DNA of 64,000 bases from Candidatus Saccharimonadota bacterium. GTDB lineage: Bacteria; Patescibacteriota; Saccharimonadia; Saccharimonadales; Saccharimonadaceae. The position numbers and the translations under genes were made by a program. Within the stretch, counting starts at the first letter, position 1. Each line of letters begins with the position of its first letter. Under the pieces are notes generated by a model. The model did not search any database and was not told the origin of the DNA. It saw only the letters and a list, made by a program, of their open reading frames with translations. Below, one piece after another: positions 54,152 to 63,449 of the stretch. The stretch spans positions 1 through 64,000 of the forward strand of contig UNSL01000002.1 in NCBI GenBank assembly GCA_900555265.1, given 5' to 3'.

Positions 54152-55141
54152 TTAATTTGGAATGACTAGTATAAATTCCGCGCCAGCTGACGGTTTACTT
54201 TTGATGCGAATAGTATAACCACAGCGATCCGCCAGAGTTTTAGCAATTGCCAGCCCCAAGCCATAGCCTGACGCGTCGGTTCGAGTGCGCGCCGCGTCTG
54301 CACGATAAAATCTCTCGAAAATATGCTTTTGATCATTTGACGAAATGCCTGGCCCATTATCTTTAACTATAAATTCCACGGAATTTTTATTCAGCCTAGC
54401 CCAAATCTTTACTTCACCGACCTTTTGCGACGCGTATTTAATAGCATTGTCCACTAAAATTGATAAAATCTGACGAACCGCATTTACTCGTAAAACTACC
54501 TTTTGACCATATGGAGCGTTCTGTAAAATTTTAACCTGCTTTGCTTTTGCAATTGAAGAATATTGATCTACGACCTCACCAATAATATTAGACACATCAA
54601 TTGACTCTGGATCGTTCAAAGCATTTTCCGATTTCGCCAAATCCAACAACGAATTACTAAGGTTAGCTAGTTTTTTAATTTCCTCAACGTTTTGGCTCAA
54701 AACCTGACGAGCTTTTTCGTCGGTCAGCACACGCTTACGCATCGCTATTTCATTACTCAAAAGCAACGCTGCCAACGGAGTTCTTAGCTCGTGGCTAGCA
54801 TTAGACACAAATTGGGCTTGCTGTTCAATTGATCGTTCAATTGGCGCCAGCGTTCTTCGCGCCAACACTAGACTCAACCAATAGCCAAACACCAACATCG
54901 CGCCATTTAACACAATTAAAGATATCACCACCATTTCGCGCGTTTCATTGTCGCGTCGCTCTAACCGATGATGAAATTGATCTTCGATATCCGCTGATTG
55001 CTTAATATGGTCATCAGGCGGCAATTCCCGATTAAGTTGCGTCGAGGTAACAACATAAATAATCACGCTAAACACCAACGATAACGTCATAATCACAGCC
55101 AAATAACTCAATGCTAGTCGCTTGACGCGCTGCTGTTTCAT
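54152..55141 (-). CDS. sensor histidine kinase
   Basis: The 329-residue protein has two transmembrane helices (about 9-30 and 76-98) around a short outer loop (about 45 residues), then HisKA with the phospho-accepting His in VSNASHELRTPLA and a HATPase domain (DNGPGIS, GYGLGLAIA). No HAMP domain is evident. It overlaps the response regulator gene by 4 nt. Confidence 0.92.
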   Translation of the reverse strand: MKQQRVKRLALSYLAVIMTLSLVFSVIIYVVTSTQLNRELPPDDHIKQSADIEDQFHHRLERRDNETREMVVISLIVLNGAMLVFGYWLSLVLARRTLAPIERSIEQQAQFVSNASHELRTPLAALLLSNEIAMRKRVLTDEKARQVLSQNVEEIKKLANLSNSLLDLAKSENALNDPESIDVSNIIGEVVDQYSSIAKAKQVKILQNAPYGQKVVLRVNAVRQILSILVDNAIKYASQKVGEVKIWARLNKNSVEFIVKDNGPGISSNDQKHIFERFYRADAARTRTDASGYGLGLAIAKTLADRCGYTIRIKSKPSAGAEFILVIPN

Positions 55142-55812
55142 AATTTTTCCTCTAATCTATAACCAAAACCTGAAACCGTGTGAATTAATTTCGACTTAAA
55201 TGGCTTATCAATTTTTCGGCGCAAAAACATAATAAATAACTCAACATTGTTCGGCAATACGTCCGCGTCAAAATCCCAAACGTGCGATATAATTTGCTCT
55301 TTCGATAAAACCTTACCTTTATTTCGCATCAAATATTCCAGAACGCCATATTCCTTAGCGGTCAAGTTAATTTCCTGCGAAGCTCGCGTTACTTTTTTCG
55401 AGCTTGGATCAAGTTTCAAATCGCCCACCTGAAGAATTTCCTCCAATTTCTCATTCGGCCTACGAAGTAACGCCCTTATGTGGGCCAATAGCACGTCAAA
55501 GCTAAACGGCTTAGCTAAATAATCATCCGCCCCCGTATCCAAACCTTCAACAATATCACGTTCCGTATCACGCGCAGTCAACATTAAAATCGGCGTTTTA
55601 TTACCATCATTTCTCAGGGCTCGACAAACTTCATAGCCGTTCATTCCTGGTAGCATTATGTCCAAAATAATAACGTCATAATCATCAGCCGCAGCAGTTC
55701 GATAGCCTTCGCTGCCATCATTCGCCACATCAACTGCATATGACTCGTCTTCCAACCCTTCTTTTAATAGTCGAGCAATCGTAACGTCATCTTCAATCAG
55801 TAAAACTCTCAC
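55138..55812 (-). CDS. OmpR-family response regulator
   Basis: A receiver domain with the phosphorylated Asp in DVIILDIMLPG and the Lys in LAKPFSF is followed by a winged-helix DNA-binding domain (about 125-222). GTG start at 55812 lies 6 nt after TATAAT (55819-55824), so it is leaderless. It is first in the two-gene operon with its sensor. Confidence 0.94.
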   Translation of the reverse strand: MRVLLIEDDVTIARLLKEGLEDESYAVDVANDGSEGYRTAAADDYDVIILDIMLPGMNGYEVCRALRNDGNKTPILMLTARDTERDIVEGLDTGADDYLAKPFSFDVLLAHIRALLRRPNEKLEEILQVGDLKLDPSSKKVTRASQEINLTAKEYGVLEYLMRNKGKVLSKEQIISHVWDFDADVLPNNVELFIMFLRRKIDKPFKSKLIHTVSGFGYRLEEKL

Positions 55813-55818
55813 AGATAT

Positions 55819-55824
55819 ATTATA
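55819..55824 (-). promoter_or_regulatory. leaderless -10 box of the response regulator
   Basis: TATAAT on the minus strand, 6 nt before the GTG 55810-55812. Confidence 0.6.
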
Positions 55825-55850
55825 CCTTTATATCTCAACAATTTCACACA

Positions 55851-56126
55851 CTAATACGTCGTTATCATTTGTGCTTCTGGCCAAATTTTCTGAACTAACC
55901 GTTTGCCGCGTGCCGTTAATCGCACCCACGCATCACCGTATATCTGATCAATTGCCATCAAACCTTTACGACGCAAATCCGCCAAAATATTCATTACTGT
56001 TCGACGCGACAAACCAACTTGCCCAGCTAAGACTATGACGTCATCGCCGCCATCTTCATAGATTTGTTGTAAAATTAACGCCTCGTTCGTTGTTAAATTA
56101 ACTTCTTTTGATTGAGCTTTATTCAT
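55851..56126 (-). CDS. small winged-helix transcriptional regulator
   Basis: A 91-residue protein consisting only of a MarR/Rrf2-like winged helix (TTNEALILQQIYEDGGDDVI, GLSRRTVMNILADLRRKG). It is transcribed divergently from the first GH16 gene, and with an AAAGGAA ribosome site. It may regulate the GH16 pair; that is inference from position. Confidence 0.7.
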   Translation of the reverse strand: MNKAQSKEVNLTTNEALILQQIYEDGGDDVIVLAGQVGLSRRTVMNILADLRRKGLMAIDQIYGDAWVRLTARGKRLVQKIWPEAQMITTY

Positions 56127-56210
56127 AATATTCCTTTCTCTGGTTAATGATAGTTATTATGATAAACGAGCATTCTTTAATTTTGCTGTAAAATTGACCA
56201 ATCTTCTTTT

Positions 56211-56236
56211 ATTTTTATTATGCTTGTTGTTATAAT
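56211..56236 (+). promoter_or_regulatory. promoter of GH16 gene 1, shared block
   Basis: TTTTATTATGCTTGTTG then TTATAAT; TATAAT at 56231-56236. The same pattern TTTTATT..GCTT.TTGTTATA.T occurs before the second GH16 gene. Confidence 0.5.
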
Positions 56237-56265
56237 GACTTTTACCATTAATTTTAGGAGGGTGT

Positions 56266-57513
56266 ATGTTAATAAAGAAACGCTTTTTAAATACAAAAGT
56301 TAAGATATTAACTGGAGTGATGGCTACTGGACTATTCATTGGTGGATCACTACTTACCTTGCCAACCGTACAAGCTAAGAATACTGTTAGCGATGATTAT
56401 CCGTTGAACGATAGTATCAACTGGAATTTAAGCCCTGTTTGGCGTGATGAGTTTAACGGCACGTCATTAGATAGTAAGTCTTGGAATATATACTCCAGCG
56501 GATGGGGCGCTAATAACGTCCAGAGTTGCTACAGTAGGAGCGAAGAGAATGTGAATGTTAAAAACGGCAGTCTAAACTTAGTAGGACTATACAAGCCTGG
56601 CGCGCGCTGCAAAGGAAATGAAAAAAGCGGAAATTTCACCTCTGGATTCGTAGAGACAAAAGGTAAAAAATCTTGGACTTACGGCTACATTGAGGCGCGT
56701 ATAAAAATGCCAAATAACAAGAGTACTTGGCCTGGTTTTTGGATGAGTCCTGATAAACCTACATACGGCAGCTGGCCTAACAGTGGTGAGATTGACATCG
56801 TAGAAACTAAAGGTTCTAACTTAAATTACGCCGCTGCAGACGCTCACTGGGGACTTTCAACAGGCAATAAAAAACACGCCCAAGGTAGAGATTTGCCAGC
56901 TGGATTCAAAGATACCACTCAGTGGCACACTTACGGCGTAAAATGGACTGAAGGAAAATTGGAATATTACATTGATGGCGTGAAATTCCACACTGTCAAC
57001 GGATTCGGTCAGCCAAACGCAGCAAAAACACCTTACGGTCCATTCGACAAGCCATTCTTCTTGCGTCTTAACTTAGCAATCGGCGGTGACTACATCGACG
57101 GTAAAGGCAGTAAATGGTCAAACGCTTACAATGCCCTAGCTAAATATCCAAAGTCATTCCCGGCAACTATGTCAATCGACTATGTCCGCGTATACGAAAG
57201 ACGAACGGCCAAGGAAGTCAACGTGCCAGATAATAATTTGCGCACCCAACTTAATAAAAAATTGTCAACAGCACTCAACACTAATCGTAAAGACGATCAA
57301 AAAATTACTGACGTAGAGTTGGAAAAATTGACAGACCTTAACTTAGATGCAGCCGACAACGCATCAGAATCAGACAAGATTCATGATTTAACAGGATTAG
57401 AGGCAGCTAAAAACCTTAAGACTTTATCTCTTAAGAACAACTCTGTCTTCGACCTAAGAGTAGTTTCTAACATCAAATCTCTAAAATCAGTAAATCTAAC
57501 GATTAATCGCTAA
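56266..57513 (+). CDS. secreted GH16 glycoside hydrolase with short LRR tail (copy 1)
   Basis: The 415-residue protein has a signal peptide (cleavage near residue 37), a GH16 domain (about 50-320) with catalytic motif GEIDIVETKG (E175, D177, E180: ExDxxE, beta-bulge type as in laminarinases), and a short internalin-like leucine-rich tail (about 330-415: LTDLNLD, LKTLSLKNNS). It likely cleaves beta-glucans at the cell surface; the exact sugar is not known. No anchor is present, so it should be released. The ATG follows TTAGGAGGG. It is about half as long in the LRR part as its paralogue at 57701. Confidence 0.88.
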   Translation: MLIKKRFLNTKVKILTGVMATGLFIGGSLLTLPTVQAKNTVSDDYPLNDSINWNLSPVWRDEFNGTSLDSKSWNIYSSGWGANNVQSCYSRSEENVNVKNGSLNLVGLYKPGARCKGNEKSGNFTSGFVETKGKKSWTYGYIEARIKMPNNKSTWPGFWMSPDKPTYGSWPNSGEIDIVETKGSNLNYAAADAHWGLSTGNKKHAQGRDLPAGFKDTTQWHTYGVKWTEGKLEYYIDGVKFHTVNGFGQPNAAKTPYGPFDKPFFLRLNLAIGGDYIDGKGSKWSNAYNALAKYPKSFPATMSIDYVRVYERRTAKEVNVPDNNLRTQLNKKLSTALNTNRKDDQKITDVELEKLTDLNLDAADNASESDKIHDLTGLEAAKNLKTLSLKNNSVFDLRVVSNIKSLKSVNLTINR

Positions 57514-57532
57514 TTAGCTTAGACGTTTACAG

Positions 57533-57569
57533 AAAAATTGTCATCTCATTATGGGGTGGCAATTTTTTA
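57533..57569 (+). terminator. terminator of GH16 copy 1
   Basis: AAAATTGTCATCTC pairs with GGGGTGGCAATTTT (mostly paired), followed by a T-run. Confidence 0.7.
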
Positions 57570-57640
57570 TTTTAGTCAAAACTTCAGTAACCAACACCTC
57601 TGTAATCCTGTTATTAAAATAACTATATAATAAATTTTAC

Positions 57641-57664
57641 TTTTATTCCGCTTATTGTTATACT
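57641..57664 (+). promoter_or_regulatory. promoter of GH16 gene 2, shared block
   Basis: TTTTATTCCGCTTATTG then TTATACT; TATACT at 57659-57664. It matches the block before the first GH16 gene, so promoter, gene and terminator were duplicated together. Confidence 0.5.
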
Positions 57665-57700
57665 AACAATGGATAAAGAAATATTGGGAGAAAACAAAAA

Positions 57701-59476
57701 ATGTTAATAAAAAGACGTTTTTTAAATACAAAGGTTAAAATAGTAACTGCAGTAATGGCCGTCAGTGTTATTGTTAGTGGGGCGTTATTTACCCTGCCAA
57801 TGGACAATGCCAAAGGTGCAGGAAGCCCTTATCCGCCAACAGATAGTGAGAACTGGAATCCAGAACCTGTTTGGCGTGATGAGTTTGACGGAAATTCGTT
57901 AGATGGGACTAAATGGACAGCTCTTAATGGCGGATGGAAAGATGAGAACCAACAAGTTCGAAACTGCTACACGAGATCAGATGAGAACATTAATGTCAGT
58001 GGCGGTAGCTTAAATCTAATTGGACTATACAAACCAGGAGCAACCTGTACTGGCGGTAACACTAAAACTGGTAACTTCACTTCCGGATTCGTACAGACGA
58101 AAAATAAGGCATATTTTAAATATGGCTACATCGAGGCTCGCATAAAAATGCCAAAGAATAAGAGTACTTGGCCTGGTTTTTGGATGAGTCCTAATAACTC
58201 TCCGTACAGTGCTGGTTGGCCTGATTGGGGTGAAATCGACATCGTAGAGACAAAAGGCTCTAATCACCAATTCGCTGCATCCGACGCACACTGGCGAGAT
58301 AAGAATACACCAACCGGTCAAACTGGAAGTCACAGAAACCGCCAAGGCGTTATTCCACCAAGTAAGTTCGGCACTAATGACACTACAGAGTGGCACACGT
58401 ACGGCGTAAAATGGACTGAAGGCAAACTTGAATACTTCATTGACGGAGAATGGCATCACACAATTACCGAATTTAAGAATTCAAACTCCACAGGGAGTCC
58501 TAATGGACCCTTTGATCAGGATTTCTTCTTACGACTAAACCTAGCCATTGGCGGTAACTACATTGACGCTCCATGGGATGATCCTATCAACTCAGTAGGA
58601 GCTACAAATGGAGAAGGCTTCCCGGCAACTATGTCAATCGACTACGTCCGCGTATACGAGATGCGAAAACCCAAAGAAGTTGAAGTCAAAGACACGGAAC
58701 TACGCAAGCTACTCAATGAAAAACTAGGAGAAAAACTTGGTACAACTCGTACAGCAAATCAAAAAATTACTGACGTAGAGTTGGAAAAATTGACAGATCT
58801 TAACTTAGACAACTCAAACATTACCAACCTAGCTGGAATAGAAGCCGCCAAGAATCTTAAGAATTTGTCGTTAAATCACAATTCAATCTCAAACCTAAGC
58901 CCACTAGCTGGACTAACTTCCTTAAAAACTCTGTCACTTAAAGAGAATAAGATTACAGATATAAGCCCACTAGCTGGATTGACTTCCCTAACTTCACTAA
59001 ATCTTGAAGATCAACAGTCTAGTATTAAGCCTACCGACAAATCATTCGCTTCGCCATTAAAGGATTTGGCAGGAAATGTAGTTTCCGTGACCAACTCAGC
59101 AGACGTTATTAACAGCACGGCAACTCCTGGAAATATTCAGTTACTGTCACTGCCAGCTAGCGGAGCATCTCCTATCCTGAATACTCTTTGGACAAGAAGT
59201 GTAACAATCGGAGCAGTTTCAGCTACATTTAGCGGTACTCTGGCTATTGACACATCAGCAATCCCTAGGACAGCACAGCCACAACCTCAACCGCAACCTC
59301 AGCCACAGCCACACCCACAGCCGCAGCCTGCTAATCCGTCAGCTGCCACCCATAATCCAGTTAACAAGCCTCAAAATACTGTAAGTGGTCTACTCGCAAA
59401 CACAGGATTTAATGTCTTCTTAGGTGTTATCGCCACTCTAGTATTAGTTGCTGCAGGACTATTCATTCTACGCTAA
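57701..59476 (+). CDS. cell-surface GH16 glycoside hydrolase with LRR and LAxTG-type anchor (copy 2)
   Basis: The 591-residue protein has a signal peptide (1-38), a GH16 domain (about 50-330; E178, D180, E183 in EIDIVE), internalin-type leucine-rich repeats (about 340-440: LDNSNITNLAGI, LNHNSISNLSPLAGL, LKENKITDISPLAGL), a Pro/Gln repeat (about 526-548) and a C-terminal LANTG (565-569), then a hydrophobic helix and Arg. LAxTG is the motif of class E sortases, so the protein is probably wall-anchored. LRRs may bind a partner surface. The ATG follows GGGAGA. A strong terminator follows. Confidence 0.88.
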   Translation: MLIKRRFLNTKVKIVTAVMAVSVIVSGALFTLPMDNAKGAGSPYPPTDSENWNPEPVWRDEFDGNSLDGTKWTALNGGWKDENQQVRNCYTRSDENINVSGGSLNLIGLYKPGATCTGGNTKTGNFTSGFVQTKNKAYFKYGYIEARIKMPKNKSTWPGFWMSPNNSPYSAGWPDWGEIDIVETKGSNHQFAASDAHWRDKNTPTGQTGSHRNRQGVIPPSKFGTNDTTEWHTYGVKWTEGKLEYFIDGEWHHTITEFKNSNSTGSPNGPFDQDFFLRLNLAIGGNYIDAPWDDPINSVGATNGEGFPATMSIDYVRVYEMRKPKEVEVKDTELRKLLNEKLGEKLGTTRTANQKITDVELEKLTDLNLDNSNITNLAGIEAAKNLKNLSLNHNSISNLSPLAGLTSLKTLSLKENKITDISPLAGLTSLTSLNLEDQQSSIKPTDKSFASPLKDLAGNVVSVTNSADVINSTATPGNIQLLSLPASGASPILNTLWTRSVTIGAVSATFSGTLAIDTSAIPRTAQPQPQPQPQPQPHPQPQPANPSAATHNPVNKPQNTVSGLLANTGFNVFLGVIATLVLVAAGLFILR

Positions 59477-59490
59477 CATGCAACTACATA

Positions 59491-59526
59491 AAATTACCAC
59501 CCCGTGATGAGGTGGTAATTTTTTAT
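59491..59526 (+). terminator. terminator of GH16 copy 2
   Basis: AAATTACCACC pairs perfectly with GGTGGTAATTT (11 bp), followed by TTTTATT. Confidence 0.85.
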
Positions 59527-59540
59527 TGAGAACTAGGTTT

Positions 59541-59972
59541 TTATTGTCGAGAGGATTGAGAAGTTGGTTGCGGTGCTACGCCAGACTGTGAGGCGTCTGA
59601 TGGCGGCGTGTTAGTTGTGTTATTTTGAGCTGACGGAGTTTGTCCAGTTGAAGATGAACCCGATTGTCCCGATTGATCAGATTGAACTTGAGACGTGCTG
59701 CCATTTACGCCAGATTGTTGCCTAGATCCGCCAGGACCGCCTTGAGATTGGCTCATTCCTGGAGGGCCGCCAGCTTGCCCGCCCATTTGGCCTCCGCTGG
59801 ATCCGCCAACTTGCATACCCGCAACAAATCCCAGTCCGCACAAAACCACGCCACCAATTGCTATTCCCATTGCCGCGCCGACGCTAATTGAGCGTTTTTC
59901 ATTCGAAGTGTTTTCCGAATTGTTAAAGATATTTTCTGGTGTTGTTTGAGATTCTTGATCTAATTTTCTCAT
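59541..59972 (-). CDS. membrane-anchored Gly/Ser/Gln-rich protein
   Basis: The 143-residue protein has a cytoplasmic N-terminus, a transmembrane helix (about 29-52) and a low-complexity outer part of G, S, Q, T and N with GGPP and GQTP stretches. It resembles the Gly-rich segment of the neighbouring GT39 enzyme. It follows that gene by 29 nt and carries an AAAGGAG site, so they are probably co-expressed. It may be a substrate, partner or surface spacer; no family recognised. Confidence 0.6.
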   Translation of the reverse strand: MRKLDQESQTTPENIFNNSENTSNEKRSISVGAAMGIAIGGVVLCGLGFVAGMQVGGSSGGQMGGQAGGPPGMSQSQGGPGGSRQQSGVNGSTSQVQSDQSGQSGSSSTGQTPSAQNNTTNTPPSDASQSGVAPQPTSQSSRQ

Positions 59973-60001
59973 AATATTTCTCCTTTAGTTAAATTTATTT
60001 C

Positions 60002-62653
60002 CTATGCAGATAGTTCGTATAATGTTACATCACTACCTCCATAATTAACGACTTTACCGTTTTTCTTAATCCAATTTGTGATTTCGCTATTTCCGCCATT
60101 TGGACCACCGCCATGACCACGTGAGCTAGCGGCGTAATATTTCAATTTGCCATCCGCCACCAATTGCTTAAATTGCTCAAGCGTGAGTGGCGTGTCGCTG
60201 CCATTAAAGCCACCAATTGCCATAACTGGTTGACCGCTGGTTAGCTGAATTGCCGCAGATTCATTCGCGCTATCCACCGCTACCAACCAAGTCACACCAT
60301 TTTGGTTTTGTAAAAGATACTGAACCAACGTGCTGTCTGCCTGAGATTTTTCATTATTACTTCCCTGCATCGCTGTTGAACTCGGACCCGCCGTCGGAAT
60401 GCTGCCCGTATGCGTGACGTTGACAGTCGACAGCGTGTAGGCAGCCGGGGCGGTCATACACGCAGCCACAGAGGTAATAATTGCCAAATTCTGAAGCCAA
60501 CATTTCGGCGCATATAGATTGACCAATAGTCCAATCATACCAACAGCTCCCAGAACACCAACCGTCCACATTAGCCAAGTCATCATACCAGCGTAGATAA
60601 GGATAATTATCGCAATCACCGCCGTTACGCCAACCAACATCGGTAAAATCCAAGCATACGATTTTCGCCTGACGTACGCACCCCACAAAAACGGTACACC
60701 AATTCCAACCAAAGCTGCCACAGCTGGCGCCATAACCACCACGTAGTACGGATGAATCACGCCGCTAGTCATGCTGAATATTACGATGTGAATGATTAGC
60801 CAAAGCATCCAGAATATCACTGCCGCTCGTCCACGATTAGTCCGCGGAGTCTTACGTAAAATCCATAAGAGTAGTCCGCCGCTCGCTAATGCTAAGACTA
60901 GCAACCATGCGATGTTTGGTCCGAAATCATTATTGAATATCCTAAATATTCCCGTTTGTCCGCCAAATCCAGTACCTCCAGGACCGTGACCGCCACTGGG
61001 AGCGCCACCACCCATTCCGCCAGGGTTTGCTATTGCCATACCAGTACTATTCGGAGGAGTTCCGCCGCCTCCGCCGCCGTGGTTTCCTAATAGTCGACCA
61101 AATCCGTTATAGCCAAAAATCAAACTCCAAATACTATTGTCATTCGTGCTACCAACCCACGGTCGATTACCAGACGGCGTCAGCCAAACAAGCACACTCC
61201 ACCATAAAGTCGACACCGTCGTAATTACGCCCGCAAACATCAAATGTAGAAATCGCGTAACAATTGGCGGCTTAGCGAACGCTAGATAGACAATCACCAT
61301 CGCAGGCAAAACCATCAAGCCCTGGAGCATTTTCGTATTAAAAGCTAACCCCGTAAACAGCCCCGCCAGACCAAGCCATAAAAGCGGACGCCTGCCCTCT
61401 AATGACCTGAGAAATGCGTAACCGCTGGTGGTAAGTATAAATGCTAAAATAGCATCTGGATTATTAAATCCGAACATTAACGCCGCAACAGGAGTTAGCA
61501 TAAGTGTAACCGCGGAAATTATCGCACTAGTGAAGCCGAATTGTCGTTTCACCGCCGAATATAACAACCAAACCGAACCGACACCCGCTAATACGCTCGG
61601 CAGTAGCATTGAAAAGCTAGAAAATCCAAACAGTCGAGCGCTAAGTCCCATTATCATCGTCGCCAGCGGAGGCTTGTCGATTGAAACATAATTCGCCGCG
61701 TCCAAACTACCAAACAGCCACGCCGTCCAGTTTTGGCTTGCTGCCTGCACTGCCGCTGCGTAATAACTATTTGCCATGTCATTATGCATCGCGCCAAACA
61801 AATACAACGCACCCGTCGCGATCAACAGAATCGGAAGAGTCATTTTCTCAAGCCACGAGCGATTGTCCAATTCCTTATTAACTCGATGCAGTCCTTTTAA
61901 ATCATCGACCGCAGTTTTTACAATCTTCACACGACTATCAGTATCTTCAATCCAAGTAACGGGTTTCTCGTGAATCGGCACGCCCGCGCGCTCCGTTTTA
62001 ATCAAAAGCTCAGTGTCAAAGAACCACTCATTGTCCTTAATTTTTGGCAAAAATCTCTTCGCCACATCGCGACGAATTGCCTTAAATCCACATTGCGCAT
62101 CGCTAAATTTGGTTCGCGACGTCAATTTGATAATCTTGTTATAACACCGTGAAATAAACTCCCGCTTAAAACCGCGGCTGGTCTTTGACTTTTTCATCAA
62201 TCGAGAACCAATCGCCACACCAGCTTCGCCCGCCACAAGCGACTGAATCATCGGTAGAAAATCGTCCAAGCTAGTGGACAAATCGACATCCATATATGTC
62301 AGGATATCCGCCTGGCTGCTTTGCCAAACCTGCTTTAATGCTCGCCCGCGACCGCGTTCAGCCAGCCTTACAACACGAACTGATTGATGGTTTTGTGCCA
62401 AGTTTTTCGCTATTTTTAAGGTGTTATCTTGACTGCCATTATCCGCGATCGTTATCTGATAGCGATATGGCAAATTTTCCATCATGTATTCGTCAAGCGT
62501 TTCAATGCTGCTTTGAAGAATTTTCTCCTCGTTCAGCACCGGCACGACTATATCGACAAATGGATTAGCTATCGCCCGAAACGGCGATGGACTAGAATCG
62601 GACGTAACAAGTCGCGACCTAGCTAATGGTTGGGGTGTGGTTATTGCTCTCAT
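60002..62653 (-). CDS. GT2-GT39 fusion glycosyltransferase (YkcC-YkcB-like)
   Basis: The 883-residue protein joins an N-terminal GT2 domain (about 30-250; VPVLNEEKILQ, DNGSQDNT, DVDLSTSLDD) of the polyprenyl-phosphate sugar synthase type to a C-terminal GT39/ArnT-type membrane domain (about 270-870, about ten helices; SIDKPPLATM). In Bacillus these are separate proteins (YkcC, YkcB). A glycine-rich segment (GGGGGTPPNSTGMA) interrupts the second domain, as in YkcB relatives. The enzyme probably makes a lipid-linked sugar and transfers it to a surface polymer. The start is ATG 62653 (MRAITTPQ), 7 nt after TATAGT; the longer frame crosses the promoter. Confidence 0.8.
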   Translation of the reverse strand: MRAITTPQPLARSRLVTSDSSPSPFRAIANPFVDIVVPVLNEEKILQSSIETLDEYMMENLPYRYQITIADNGSQDNTLKIAKNLAQNHQSVRVVRLAERGRGRALKQVWQSSQADILTYMDVDLSTSLDDFLPMIQSLVAGEAGVAIGSRLMKKSKTSRGFKREFISRCYNKIIKLTSRTKFSDAQCGFKAIRRDVAKRFLPKIKDNEWFFDTELLIKTERAGVPIHEKPVTWIEDTDSRVKIVKTAVDDLKGLHRVNKELDNRSWLEKMTLPILLIATGALYLFGAMHNDMANSYYAAAVQAASQNWTAWLFGSLDAANYVSIDKPPLATMIMGLSARLFGFSSFSMLLPSVLAGVGSVWLLYSAVKRQFGFTSAIISAVTLMLTPVAALMFGFNNPDAILAFILTTSGYAFLRSLEGRRPLLWLGLAGLFTGLAFNTKMLQGLMVLPAMVIVYLAFAKPPIVTRFLHLMFAGVITTVSTLWWSVLVWLTPSGNRPWVGSTNDNSIWSLIFGYNGFGRLLGNHGGGGGGTPPNSTGMAIANPGGMGGGAPSGGHGPGGTGFGGQTGIFRIFNNDFGPNIAWLLVLALASGGLLLWILRKTPRTNRGRAAVIFWMLWLIIHIVIFSMTSGVIHPYYVVVMAPAVAALVGIGVPFLWGAYVRRKSYAWILPMLVGVTAVIAIIILIYAGMMTWLMWTVGVLGAVGMIGLLVNLYAPKCWLQNLAIITSVAACMTAPAAYTLSTVNVTHTGSIPTAGPSSTAMQGSNNEKSQADSTLVQYLLQNQNGVTWLVAVDSANESAAIQLTSGQPVMAIGGFNGSDTPLTLEQFKQLVADGKLKYYAASSRGHGGGPNGGNSEITNWIKKNGKVVNYGGSDVTLYELSA

Positions 62654-62660
62654 GCAAACC

Positions 62661-62666
62661 ACTATA
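62661..62666 (-). promoter_or_regulatory. leaderless -10 box of the GT2-GT39 gene
   Basis: TATAGT on the minus strand, 7 nt before ATG 62651-62653; no ribosome site. Confidence 0.5.
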
Positions 62667-62705
62667 AACAAGCGTTCTGTAAAAATGCTTTAAAGATCAA
62701 CCAAA

Positions 62706-63382
62706 TTATTTCAAGTCAACACTAAACGGTGTAAAGTTAGTCTTATCGTCGTAAGCATCAACTTTTTCGACCTGTTTCATCTTATCTATTACGCGATATG
62801 TAATAGGCAAGAAAACAATCTCCACTACAGTCTTAAATATCCAGCCAATCAGAATATACGTCAGCATGTTCATTCCCTGAAGTATTCCACCGAACGCAAC
62901 AAGGGCGAATACTACAGTATCACATAATTCACCAACGACTGTTGATCCAATTAATCGTAACCATAGTTTTTGCCCTTAGTCTTAACTTTCAATTTCGCCA
63001 ATACAAACGAATTTAAAAATGATCCAGTCAAAAATGCGGCTAAGCTAGCTGCAACAATCCTCGGGAAGAATCCTAAAACCGTTTCATACGCAGCCTGATC
63101 CGCATACTCCGGCGCCGGCGGCATATAACGCACGATCGTAAAGCACAGCACTGCCAAAAGCATAACACCTAGCCCCACCCAAATTGCTCGTCGAGCATAT
63201 TTATAGCCATAAATCTCAGTTAAAACATCGCCAAGAATATAAGATATTGGGAATAAAATAGCTCCGCCATCTGTAATAATCGGACCAAAAGCAATTAATT
63301 TAGTCCCTGCTAAATTAGAGATTAATAATATAGCAGCAAATACAGCTAAAATAATGTCGTAATATTTGAAAGTTTTTTTCAT
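62706..63382 (-). pseudogene. queuosine precursor transporter (YhhQ/VUT family) with a frameshift
   Basis: The first 143 codons (62951-63382) encode a VUT/YhhQ-type membrane protein (AGTKLIAFG, GGAILFPISYILGDVLTEIYGY) that stops at KTKGKNYGYD. In the -1 frame the protein continues as LWLRLIGSTVVGELCDTVVFA to TAA 62706-62708, giving the usual length of about 225 residues with about six helices. One base is missing from the A5 run of GGCAAAAACTATGG near 62965-62969. It is a frameshift mutation or a sequencing error; the run is not a canonical slippery heptamer. The transporter would import a queuine/preQ precursor. Confidence 0.75.
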
Positions 63383-63449
63383 AAAATATATCCGTTAAAT
63401 AACCTACATAAAACTGCCCTATTAAGGACAGCTTCATAGAAAACTAATT

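Noticed and set aside
62951..62985. Programmed -1 frameshift in the transporter gene
   Set aside because: The site is C AAA AAC, not X XXY YYZ, and no convincing downstream pseudoknot was seen; mutation or read error is simpler.
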